From assembly GCA_009599575.1 (NCBI GenBank), contig VWND01000026.1, positions 1-64,000 on the forward strand: a stretch of DNA of 64,000 bases, written 5' to 3'. The first letter of the stretch is position 1. Each line of letters begins with the position of its first letter. The notes under the pieces are model-generated. The model was not told where the DNA came from and did no database searches. It was given only the letters and a program-made list of their open reading frames with translations. This document shows, piece by piece, positions 1-10,994 of the stretch. The position numbers and the translations under genes were made by a program. The DNA is from Blumeriella jaapii. Taxonomy: Eukaryota; Ascomycota; Leotiomycetes; Helotiales; Drepanopezizaceae.

Positions 1-471
1 AAAAAGAAATCGGCAGCCTAGAAAAATAATGTGATTTTTTTGTATTATTTTATTAGCGTCGCTATCGAAATTAACACCGCGAATAAAATTCGACCTTCTC
101 GCGCTTCGCACAGCGTCGTAAATCTGTCATAATTAATTAAGGTTTTTATCACGTTTTACAGCGTCGTTTTAATAGCGAAATTAAATCTTTCGGAAATGCA
201 AATAAAAAAATTTAATACAACGAACGTAAAAAATTATAGAAAGATAAAACTTCGGCTAATAAAACTTGCGTTTATTATAATTTAATAGAACTTGATGTTC
301 GGCTAATTAAGCTTTTTTTAAAATTATATTATAATTTCCGAAATTAATAATTAAAAAAAAAGTAAACGATTATATTCGATTATTAATAATAAAATTAAAA
401 AGCTTAAAATATATAATTAAATAGCTACGAATTTTATTATATTTTTTTACAGGAAAAAAAGCCGGGAAAAG

Positions 472-663
472 TTAAATTAAAAATTTAAAAAAAAAAGAAA
501 AAGATTTAATCAGCGCCGAATCGATTAACGTATAACCGTTCGCTTTAAAATCGGCGAGCGCTTTTATTTTGTACGAAAGGCTATTTTTAATAAATATAAC
601 GGAAATTGTTAATAAATCGCTATTAAAAAGCTTCCGAACGTTAAAATAACGCATATCGCGCAA
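472..663 (-). pseudogene. R1 retropepsin (aspartic protease) remnant
   Basis: Open stretch of 63 codons whose C-terminal half reads LADFKANGYTLIDSAL. In Ty3/gypsy retropepsins this place holds the DSG/DTG catalytic triad followed by a conserved hydrophobic strand; here the triad is DFK, so the enzyme cannot be active. The same stretch occurs in R2 (5360-5554), R4 (15046-15246), R7 (43765-43965) and R9 (49630-49821), which identifies it as a domain and not a chance ORF. Confidence 0.6.
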
Positions 664-1049
664 TACGCTTAAAAAAAAAGCTTTGCTTAGGCCTGAGCGT
701 TTTTTCGATTGGCGGAAAAGCTTTCGATTTTTTATATACGTTTTGAAAATCGTTTGAAAAAAGATTTTCGTTTTTATTATTATTATTAAAAAGCGAATTT
801 TCGGCCGGTTCGATTTCGTTTATATTTATTAGCTTGGAAGGGCTTTTAAATGAAACCGAGGATCGGCTCGTAAAAAATCGTGCAAATTAGCCTTTTTGAA
901 TTTTCTGATATAAAATAAAAAACGAACGTTATCGTTGGTCCGATCGAAAAGAAAAAACGCTAAAAAAAGCGTTTTGGCGTAAAAAAAAAGAAAAATAACA
1001 AAAGGCTGAAAAAAAGCTTATAAAACATTTAAACGATTTTCGTATATAC

Positions 1050-1860
1050 GATTTAATTCGTAATACGTTTTAATTAAAAATTTATTATTTTAATAAATAA
1101 TAAATTTAATTAAAAAGCGATTCGCGTATAAAATTCGTTTAGCCAATTGATTTTGTTTTTTTTAACGGACGGCGGTAAGCTAATTTTTAAAAATCGTTGT
1201 ACGCGCTTATTTTAAATACAGCTTTTTTCGTAAACGCTTTGGTATTTTATCGCGAAAAGCGTTTCGAAATTGTTTATTAGTTCGTATTTAAGCGTTCGCT
1301 GCGAAAATGAAAAATCGCAGATAAAATCGTTAAAAATCGTCGTGCGTATTTATTACAAGCATTTTAAATTCGTTTTCGGCCTTTTAAACGTCGGAAAGGT
1401 CGGCCAGGAAATCGGCGACCTTTTTTACTAATTTTTCGAAAAGTGTAAAATCGAAACGGTTCAAAATACGCGGAGTAAAAAACTTTTTTGCTACGCTTTC
1501 GGTTTGATCGAATATATAATTTTTACGAAATCGATTGTTAGCGAAATAATCGTAATAAAATTCGAAATTGTCGAAAATTTTAATTTCTTAATAACGTACT
1601 TTGTAATTTTTATTATTATTTAACTTAAACTTAAAATTCGAAACGCGTTTTATACGAACTAGTCGAAAATCAGCAAATAAATGGAAATCATAACGTTCAA
1701 AAAGCGCGCTAGGATTTTGGCCGTTAAAAGGAAATTTAAAAAAAGTTCGCGAAAAGCGTAGAAATTGATTTGCAGCGTTTATTAATTGAAATAAAACGTT
1801 GCGAAAAAAAAAAGCAGCAAATACGCGATTAGCAAAAGCACGTTCGATAAATTTTATCAA
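1050..1860 (-). pseudogene. R1 gag (capsid) remnant
   Basis: Corresponds in position and sequence to the gag region of complete copies (R2 4142-5196). A 90-codon open piece remains at 1588-1860. Downstream, frame-broken sequence encodes the LAKRILYASR-like stretch also seen in the other copies. No catalytic motif is expected in capsid. Assignment rests on position between the leader and the protease and on conservation between copies, not on a recognised motif. Confidence 0.5.
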
Positions 1861-2296
1861 ACGCTTTGATTAAAAAATCTGTCGCAGTCGTATAATTTCC
1901 AAAAGTTATCGTTTACGCTTTTGCGTTTTTTTAATTGATTTTACAAAAGTTTCAATTAAACGCTTTTAGCGCTAGACTATAAAAAAGAAATGGCAAGCGA
2001 AATAATTGGCGCTCTGCCTTTTTTTTTGTTTTTTTTTTTCTCGAAGAAAAAATTGTTTTTTAAAAAAAAAGCTTTTGGGAGAAGCTGCTTTTTCGCTGAT
2101 TGAAAAAAAGGTTAAAATGTAGTAGCAGAAGCTGAAAAGCTTTGCTAAAAGAAGGATCGTTAAACAAAAGCTATTTTTTGCAAAATGCGGAAATAAGCTT
2201 TTTTACGACCGGTCGATTACTTTGGTATAATTCGTAAAAAATTCGAAAAAAAAAAAATTTACGCCGTCGCTAGCGTAGAAAAAAAGTTGTTAATAA

Positions 2297-2563
2297 TATA
2301 ACGATTTAATTAATCGGAAGGCTGAGAAATCAGTCAACTGGTCGCCGTGTTTATATAATATAAAACGAACTTTTGGTTTTGTAACAAAAATATTTATTTA
2401 AAATTAACAATTGCAAAAAACAGAAGTTGTTAAAAAGAAAAAGCTTTATATATATAAATAATTTCTATAATTGATGGAAAGACCCACCAAAAGACCAGGG
2501 AGCTTGCAGCTACACGTAGTTGCTGGGATGATACGAAAGGTGGCAAAAGAATGAGTCGTCACA
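2297..2563 (-). repeat. 5' LTR of R1 (family I, 267 bp)
   Basis: Reads tataacga at the internal side and gtcgtcaca at the outer side, a mutated form of the family I LTR (TGTGACGA...TCGTCACA). Internal-side half strongly mutated, outer half (2490-2563) close to the consensus. Confidence 0.9.
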
Positions 2564-3452
2564 ATCGCGGCGAAAGCTTTTTTTCGGTTTTAATATAATT
2601 GTTTTTCGTAAAACGAAAAAGCTGTTTTGACGAAAGGAAAAAAAAAAAAAAAATAATAGAAAAAAAATCGGCAATCTAGGAAAATAATATAATTTTTTAT
2701 ATTATTTTATTAGCGTCGCTATCGAAATTAATATCGCGAATAAAATTCGATCTTTTCGCGCTTCGCATAGCGTCGTAAATCTGTTACAATTGGTTAAAGT
2801 TTTTGTTACGTTTTATAACGTCGTTTTAATAACGAAATTAAATCTTTCGAAAATACAAATAAAAATTTTTAATATAACGAGCGTAAAAAACTGTGGAAAA
2901 ATAAGATTTCGGCTAATAAAACTTGCGACATTACAATTTAATAAAACTTAATATTCGGCTAACCAAGCTTTTTTTAAAATCATATTATAATTTCCGAAAT
3001 TAATAATTAAAAATAAATAAACGATTGTATTCGATTATTAATAATAAAATTGAAAAGCGTAAAATATATAATTAAATAGCTACGAGCTTTATTATATCTT
3101 TTTACAAAAAAAAAGCCGGGAAAAATTAAATCAAAAGTTTAAAAAAAAAAAGGTTTGATTAGCGCCGAATCGATTAACGTATAACCGTTCGTTTCAAAAT
3201 CGGCGAGCGCTTTTATTTTGTACGAAAAATTATTTTTAATAAATATAACGGAAATTATTAATAAATCGCTATTAAAAAGCTTTCGAACGTTGAAATAACG
3301 CATATCGCGCAATACGCTTAAAAAAAAGGTTTTGCTTAAGCCTGAGCGTTTTTTCGATTAGCGAAAAAGCTTTTAACTTTTTTATATGCGTTTTAAAAAT
3401 CGTTTAGAAAAAGGTTTTCGTTTTTACTACCGTTATCGGAAAAAGAATTTTC

Positions 3453-3721
3453 TGTGACGATTTATTCTGTTGCCACCTTTCGTGTCACCCCAGCAACTAC
3501 GTATAGCTGCAAGCTTTCTGGTCTCCTAATGGGTCTCCCTATCAATTGTGGAAATTATTCATATATATAAAACTTTCTTTTTTTAGCAACTTCTGCTTTT
3601 TGCAGTTGTTAATTTTAAATAAATATTTTTATTACAAAACCAAAAGTTCGTTTTTTATATTATATAAACACGGCGACCAATTAATTAATTTTCCAGCCTT
3701 TCGATTAATTAAATCGTTATA
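3453..3721 (+). repeat. 5' LTR of R2 (269 bp)
   Basis: Starts tgtgacga and ends tcgttata (mutated TCGTCACA). The first about 100 bp are nearly unmutated, the inner end strongly AT-shifted. Has one copy of the 28-bp U3 unit around cagcaactacgtatagctgc. Confidence 0.93.
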
Positions 3722-4141
3722 TTATTAATAACTTTTTTTCTACGTTGGCGACGGCGTAAATTATCTTTTTTTTCGAATTTTTTACGGGTTATACCAAAAT
3801 GATCGACCGGTCGTAAAAAAATCTATTTCCGTATTTCGCGAAAAATGGCTTTTGTTTAACGATCCTTCTTTTAACAAAGCTTTTCAGCTTTTGTTATTAC
3901 ATTTCAACCTCTTTTTTTTTAATCAGCGAAAAAGCAGCCTTTCTTAAAAGCTTTTTTTTTTGAAAAACAGTTCTTTCCGAAGAAAAAAAAACAAAAAAAA
4001 AGGCAGAGCGCCAACTATTTCGCCTGCCATCTTTTTTTTGCAGCCTAGCGTTGAAAACGTTTAGTTAAAACTTTTGCAAAATCAATTAAAAAAAGCGCAA
4101 AAGCGTAAACGATAACTTTTAAAAGCTATGCGATTGCGACA

Positions 4142-5196
4142 GATTTTTTAATTAAAACGTTTAGTAGAATTTATCGAACGTGCTTTTGCTAGTCGCGAAT
4201 CTGCTGCTTCTTTTTTTTTTCGCAACGTTTTATTTTAATTAATAAACGTTGCAAATCAATTTCTACGCTTTTCGCGAACTTTTTTTAAATTTTTTTATAA
4301 CGGCCAAAACTTTAGCGCGCTTTTTAAACGCTATAATTCCTATTTATTTGCTAACTTTCGATTAGCTTGTATAAAACGCGTTTCGAATTTTGAGTTTAAG
4401 CTAAATAATAATAAAAATTATAAAGCATGCTATTAAAAAATTAAAATTTTCGATAATTTCGAATTTTATTACGATTACTTCGCTAGCGATCGATTTCGCA
4501 AAAATTATATATTCGATTAAATCGAAAACGTAGCAAAAAAGTTTCTAATTCCGCGTATTTTAAACCGTTCCGATTTTATATTTTTTAAAAAATTAATAAA
4601 AAAAATCGCCGATTTTTTGGCCGACTTTTCAAACGTTTAAAAAGCCGAAAACGAATTTAAAATATTTGTAATAAATACGCACGACGACTTTTAACGGTTT
4701 TATTTGCGATTTTCCATTTTCGCAGCGAACGCTTAAATACGAATTAATAAACAGCTTCGGAACGCTTTGCGCGATAAAATACCAAAGCGTTTACGAAAAA
4801 AGCTGTATTTAAAATAAGCGCGTACAACGATTTTTAAAAATTAGCTTATCGCCGTTCGTTAAGAAAAACAAAATCAATTGGCTAAACGAATTTTATACGC
4901 GAGTCGCTTTTCAACCAAATTTATTATTTATCAAAATAATAAGTTTTCAACCAAAGCGTATTACAAATTAAATCGTACGTATAAAAGTCGTCCGAATGCT
5001 TTACAAGCTTTTTTTTAGCCTTCTGCTGCTTTTTCTTCTTTCCCACGCCAAAACGCCCTTTTTGGCGTTTTTTTTTTTCGATCGGATCAACGACAACGCT
5101 CGTTTTTTATTTCATACTAAAAGGTTCAAAAAAGCTAATTTGCACGACCTTTTACGGGCCGACCCTCGGTTTTATTTAAAAGCCCTCCCAAGCTAA
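4142..5196 (+). pseudogene. R2 gag remnant
   Basis: Frame-broken capsid region, ending in an open 66-codon piece (4996-5196) that includes FDRINDNARFLFHTKRFKKA. The same protein stretches appear in R4 (15401-15598), R7 (44123-44320) and R9. Several in-frame TAA/TAG codons occur where neighbouring copies have CAA/CAG, as expected from RIP. No zinc knuckle could be read with confidence. Confidence 0.55.
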
Positions 5197-5359
5197 TAAA
5201 TATGAACGAGGTCGAACCGGCCGAAAATTCGCTTTTTAATAATAATAGTAAAAACGAAAACCCTTTTTCAAACGACTTTTAAAACGCATACGAGGAAGTT
5301 AAAAGCTTTTTCGCCAATCGGAAAAACGCTCAGGCCTAAGCAAAACTTTTTTTTTAAAC

Positions 5360-5554
5360 GTATTACGCGATATACGTTATTTTGACGTTCGAAAGCTTTT
5401 TGATAACGATTTATTAACAATTCCCGTTATACTTACCAAAAATAGCTTTTCGTACAAAATAAAAGCGCTCGCCGATTTTAAAACGAACGGTTATACGTTA
5501 ATCGATTCGGCGCTGATTAAATCCTTTTTTTATTTTTTAAAATTTTTAATTTAA
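5360..5554 (+). pseudogene. R2 retropepsin remnant
   Basis: Open stretch from VLRDIRYFDVRKLF to the end of the LADFKTNGYTLIDSAL block. The position of the retropepsin D-S/T-G triad is read as DFK. Lies between gag and RT, as in other Ty3/gypsy pol genes. Confidence 0.6.
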
Positions 5555-6296
5555 TTTTTCCCGGCTTTTTTTTTTATAAAAAAGTATAATAAAACTTATG
5601 GCTATTTAATTATATATTTTACGCTTTTCAATCTTATTGTTAACAATCGAATATAATCGTTTACTTTTTTCTTAATTATTAATTTCGGAAATTATAATAT
5701 AATTCTAGGAAAAGCTTGGCTGGCCGAATACCAAGTTTTACTAAACTGTAATAAACGCAAGCTTTATTAGCCGAAATCTTACCCTTCTATAGCCTTTTAC
5801 GCTCGTTGTATTAAAGTCTTTTATTTGCATCCTCGAAAAATTCAATTTCGCCATCAAAACGACGCTATAAAACGTAACAAGAATCTTAATCAATTGTGGC
5901 AGATTTACGACGTTGTGCGAAGCGCGAAAAGATCGAATTTCATTCGCGGTGCCAATTTCGATAGCGACGCCAATGGGATAATATAAGAAATCATACCATT
6001 CCTTTCCTAGGCTGCCGATTTTTCTTTTATTATTTCTTATTTTTTTTCTTTTTTTTTCCTTTCGTCAGAACAGCTTTTTTGTTTTACAAAAAACAGTTAT
6101 ATTAAAAACCGAAGGAAAGCTTTCGCCGCGATGGCCTTTCAGCTTAATATAATCGATAGTTTAGACAAGCCATTTTTTAAATTTTTTAAACGACCAGTTC
6201 GAAAACGAGTCTTTTAACCTACTGCTTACCCAATCTTTATTTGCCAGATTATTATACACGCTTTTAAGCTGATTTTCAGAAAAAAAGTAATTAAAA

Positions 6297-7250
6297 TGTT
6301 TTCAATTTTTTTATACGAAATCGACAAAATACTAAACGATTTTACGTATAACACTTTTCTTAAAACCTAATTTCACAGTTTTCGAACGTTTCAAAACCAA
6401 CGAAATATCGATTTCGATTTTTTCAATTAGCTTAGCAGAGCTAACTTCGAATAAACTTTTTTTCGAATTTTTTTCTTCGAAATACAAAAACTTCGAACAC
6501 GTGTTTTCTAAAGCCGCTAGTAACGAGCTAGCCTTTTACCGGCTTTACGACCATAAGATCGAGCTTATTATAAATAAAAAAAAACTAAAATACACTTTTT
6601 TATACAAAATATCGATTCCGAAGCTCGAAATTATTAAAACTTATTTGCAAAATAATTTTAACAAAAGCTTTATCGAATTTTTCACCGTTTTCTTCGCTGC
6701 TTTAATGCTTTTCGCTAAAAAACCCGACGGTTTATTGCGTTTCTGTATCGATTATCGAGCTTTTAATAACGTTATTCGTAAAAATCGCTATTTTTTCTTT
6801 TTTATCGATAAAACTCTTGTTCGTTTTTCGAAAGCGCGAATTTTTACGAAATTCGATATTCGTCAAGCCTTTTATAAAATTCGAATAAACCTCGTTAATA
6901 AAAAACTAACGACGTTTCGTACGCGTTACGGCGCTTATAAATGCAAAATGCTATTTTTTAGTTTTATTAATAAACCCGCAATTTACCAACGTTATATAAA
7001 CGACGTTTTTTTCGATTATTTAAACGATTTCTGTATTATATATTTAAATAATATTTTTATTTATTCGTCCGACTTTTTAAAACACGTTATACATATTCGC
7101 AAAATGCTTCAAAAGCTCGCTAACGCTGAATTACAGGCCGATATTCGAAAGTTTAAATTCAACGTTATTCGGACCCGTTACTTAAATTTTATTATTTCGA
7201 TTAAAAACTTAAAAATAAATTTAAAAAAAATCTTCGTAATCGCTTATTAA
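6297..7250 (+). pseudogene. R2 reverse transcriptase
   Basis: Longest surviving pol frame (249 codons from 6501). Recognisable Ty3/gypsy RT blocks in order: FAKKPDGLLRFCIDYRAFNN (blocks 1-2), ARIFTKFDIRQAFYKIRI (block 3), TTFRTRYGAYKCKMLFF (block 4) and FCIIYLNNIFIYSSD (block 5). The catalytic YxDD at 7041-7052 reads YLNN: both active-site aspartates are asparagine, so polymerase activity would be lost. Upstream 6297-6500 holds the RT N-terminal segment with stops. Confidence 0.9.
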
Positions 7251-9609
7251 AAGCCTTTTACTATTGTAAAAAATGTATAAAGTTTTTGGTTTTTGTAACT
7301 TTTACCGACGTTTTATTTAAAACTACGGTATAATTACAAAGCTTTTGGTTTATTTAACTAAAGCTAACGTTTTTTTCAATTTCATTTCTGAATATTAGAA
7401 AAATTTCGATTTTTTTACATTAGCCTTTATTATTGCATCAGTTCTATAATATTACAGGCAAAACCTTTTTTGCATATTAAAAATTAACGCTTCCGACGGC
7501 GTAATAGCTTTTGTGCTTTCGCAATTTTATAATAACAACTGGCTTCTAATCGCTTATTTCAGCAAAATTATAGCTTTCGCAAAGCTGAATTACGTTGTAT
7601 ACGACAAAAAAATGCTCGTAATCGTAAGATTTCTAGGCAATTTTCGTATTAAATTAATTAGCTCAGTCCATTAGATCAAAATAATTACTAATTACAAAAC
7701 CTTAGAATATTTTATAACTTCCAAACCCTTAAACGCTCGACAAACACGCTGGGCCGAGCTTTTCGCCGATTATAACTTTCTTATTACGTACAAACCAAAT
7801 AAATATAACCTTTTGGCTAACGTATTAACACGTCGTACGAGCGAATTCGACCGCCAAAACTTTTTCAAACGCATTCAGCGCCTGCAAACCCTTTTTCGAG
7901 CAAATCAGATCGATCACCGCCTTTTGACTAAAAAACTTCGATTTCCTACGGCCTTCGAAACAGCTGTTTTTATCGTTGAAATAACTGATTTTTTTTTCGC
8001 ATTTCGTATCGTTAACCAAATTCTCTACGCTAATCGCACAGCTAGCAGCCTGATAGCTTTCCGAAAGAAAACTGTACGAAACGCTACGAAAAGAAACGAC
8101 GATAATAACACTTCGTATATATTTAAACGCGACCTGTTGTTATATTACGATCGTTTAATAATATTAAACGTCGATTATTTCCGTTTGATTCTTATACGAA
8201 AAATGCACGACCAAATCTTTACCGCTTATTTCAACGCTCGCAAAACTACGCAATTGCTTTCGGACCAATATTATTAGCGAGATATAATAGCCGTCGTAAA
8301 ACAATACTATCGCAATTGCCACGCTTATCGAAAGAGTTCTGTTTCAAAAAATAAGCGCTCCGGCCTTTTTCAGCCTTTTCTTATTTTTAACTATTTTTGA
8401 AAATACGTTACAATAGACTTTTGCAATTTTAACAAAAACAAATACGGTTACGATAACGTATTCGTAGTAATAAATCGCTTTTTCAAGCAAGCTATTTCGA
8501 TTTTTTGTTATAAAAATATCGACGCTCGAAGCTTCGCTAAACTGTATATATTTTATATATACAAATATTTTGGCTTTTTAAAAAATATTATTAGCGATCG
8601 TAGCCTTTAGTATTAGTTTATTTTTTGGTCTGAATTAAACAAAATATTCGGTACGTAATTAAAGCTTTCGACAGCCGCTTATCTTGAAACCGATAGTCAG
8701 ACCGAAATTTATAATTAATATTTGCAAAAACGCTTTCGATTTTTTGTGAATTTCTATCAAAACGATTGGAACGAATTTCTTTTAATAATGGATTTCGCTT
8801 AAATGGTTTTTTTTTACGAAAGTCTAGATGGCCTTTTACTTTTTAAAATTGTATACGATTATATTTTTTATATCAATTGGAACTGGAAGCTCGATATTTC
8901 CTTTTTTCTTAATCTTTTACACAAACTAAACGCAAACGAAGCTCGTGCGTACGCTCGCCGCTATTACAACGCTTGGAATTTCGCCAAATCGCATTTTTAA
9001 TAAGCTTATAACAAAATAAAAAAAAGTGCGAATAAATTTTGCCGCGCGATCGATTTTGACGTTGGCGATTACGTATAGCTCGATATGCGTTTATTTCCGA
9101 TTTTCCGGCCTTTTCGCAAGCTCGATAATTCTATAAATAACCTTTTTAAAATTATAGCCAAAATTTTCGACAACGCTTTTAAACTAGACCTTTTTAGTAT
9201 TATAAACGTATATTCAGTTTTTCACGCTAGTCGATTGCGTAAAGCAGCTGACGACGCGCTTTTAAGTCAGGTTAATTTAGCCTTTGAATTTATTAATATA
9301 ATTAATAAGCTTAAATACGAAATCGAAAAATTAATCGCTTGTCGAATACAGCGGAAAACCTTTTAGTACAAAACTTCTTAAATAAGCTTAAATAAAGATT
9401 TTACGTAATATTTCGCGTTTGATTTTATATATGCTTTTTTAAAAGTGCGCGACTTTTATTTGACGCATAAAAAGCTTCCCGGTCCTTTTGCAAAACTTGT
9501 AAATTGGCTAAAAGCGTATTCCGAAGGTTTGGATTCGTACGATTATTTGGATAGTGACGTACCAATGGATAAAAGCTCGAAAGCGCGCTTTTTTCGGACG
9601 AGGAAATAG
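7251..9609 (+). pseudogene. R2 RNase H, integrase and chromodomain-like C-terminus
   Basis: Frame-broken continuation of pol. RNase H: NASDGVIAFVLSQFYNN, then the YVVYDKKMLVIVRF and LNARQTRWAELFADYNF blocks (about 7470-7800). Integrase: zinc-binding-region remnant (about 8130-8280), then a core with SDRSL...FWSELNKIFGT and STAAYLETDSQTEI (GDRGxxF...ETDGQTE in intact elements, about 8600-8720). C-terminus (9290-9606): YEIEKLIACRIQRKTF followed by a region aligning with the second half of a chromodomain. The TAG stop at 9607-9609 directly abuts the 3' LTR. Confidence 0.85.
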
Positions 9610-9906
9610 TATAACGATTTATTTTGTTATTATCTTTCGTGTTATTTCAGCAATTACGTATAGCTGCAAGCTTTTTAACAATTACGTATAATTGCAAGCT
9701 TTCTGATTTCCTAATAAGTTTTCTTATTAACTATAGAAACTATTCATATATATAAGGCTTTTTCCTTTTAGCAACTTCTGCTTTTTGCAGTTGTTGATTT
9801 TAAATAAATATCTTTGTTACAGAACTAAAGGCTCGTTTCTTATACTATATGAACACGGCGACCAGTTGACTGATCTCCCAGCCCTTCGACTGATTAGATC
9901 GTTATA
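9610..9906 (+). repeat. 3' LTR of R2 (297 bp, with a 28-bp duplication)
   Basis: Starts tataacga (mutated TGTGACGA) and ends gatcgttata. It is 28 bp longer than the 5' LTR because the unit containing caattacgtatagctgcaag is present twice (about 9650-9705). Inner half strongly mutated, outer half nearly intact. Confidence 0.92.
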
Positions 9907-10729
9907 TTTTCGGCCGGTTCGATCTCGTTTATATTTACCAGTTTAAAAAAGCTTTTAAATAGAACCGAAAATCGGCTTATAAAAAATCGTGCAAATTAGC
10001 TTTTTTAAACTTTTTAATATAAAATAAAAAACGAGCGTTATCGTTGGTCCGATCGAAAAAAAAAACGCCAAAAAAAGCGTTTTGGCGTAAAAAAAAAAAA
10101 AAAAAAAAGGCTAAAAAGAAGCTTATAAAGCATTTAAACGATTTTCGTACGTACGATTTAATTCGTAATACGCTTTGGTTAAAAATTTATTATTTTAATA
10201 AGTAATAAATTTGATTAAAAAACGATTCGCGTATAAAATTCGTTTAGGCAATTAATTTTGTTTTTTTTAACGGACGGCGGTAAGCTAATTTTTAAAAATC
10301 GTTATACGCGCTTATTTCAAATGCAGCTTTTTTCGTAAACGCTTTAGTATGTTATCGCGGAAAACGTTTCGTAGCTGTTTGTCAGTTCGTATTTAAACGT
10401 TCGCTGCGAAAATAAAAAATCGCAGATAAAATCGCTAAAAATCGTCGTGCGTATTTATTATAAGCATTTTAAACTCTTTTTCGGCTTTTTAAACGTTTGA
10501 AAAATCGGCCAGAAAATCGGCGATTTTTTTTATTAATTTTTCGAAAAGTATAAAATCGAAACGGTGTTACGACCCTGGCCGGCCGGTGGTAAATTGCCAG
10601 TGGTAATTGCCAGTAGTAATGGGATTAAGGTTTGCGCACGGACCCCTATCAACCTGTATTTAATAGTTCAGAGCTCCCGTTTACCTTAGAGCTCTTCACC
10701 TTAGTATTCAACGTACACGCGTATCTTTC

Positions 10730-10994
10730 TGTAACGATCTAATTAGTCGAAGGGCTGGAAAATCAGTCAACTGGTCGCCGTGTTCATATAGTATAAAAAA
10801 CGAGCCTTTGGTTCTGTAACAAAAATATTCACTTAGAATTAACAACTGCAAAAGGCAGAAATTGCTAAAAGAAAAAAGCTTTATATATATAATAATTTCT
10901 ACAATTAATAAAAAATCTATTAAAAAACCAAAAAGCTTGCAGCTATACGTAATTGCTAAAGTGACACGAAGGGCCAAAAAAATAAATCGTTATA
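10730..10994 (-). repeat. 3' LTR of R4 (265 bp)
   Basis: Outer end tgtaacgatctaattagtcg nearly intact; inner end aaatcgttata mutated. Confidence 0.92.

Larger units (their letters stand above)
1..2563 (-). mobile_element. R1: 5' part of a Ty3/gypsy chromovirus (family I), truncated by the window edge
   Basis: Minus-strand element. Its 5' LTR is at 2297-2563, followed leftward by leader, gag and protease remnants in the same order as complete copies R2, R4 and R9. The sequence 2564 onward is internal sequence of another copy (R3) and does not continue R1, so 2563/2564 is an insertion boundary; the predicted TSD is atcgc (2564-2568). RT, integrase and the 3' LTR lie beyond the left edge. All frames are broken by RIP-type changes. 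Confidence 0.85.
3453..9906 (+). mobile_element. R2: complete, RIP-inactivated Ty3/gypsy chromovirus (family I, 6,454 bp)
   Basis: LTRs at 3453-3721 and 9610-9906 flank gag, protease, RT, RNase H, integrase and a chromodomain-like C-terminus, all on the plus strand. Five-base TSD ttttc at 3448-3452 and 9907-9911 marks insertion into R3 (opposite orientation). The order PR-RT-RH-IN plus a chromodomain is that of Ty3/gypsy chromoviruses. Every domain carries stops or active-site changes, so it is not autonomous now. Confidence 0.95.
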
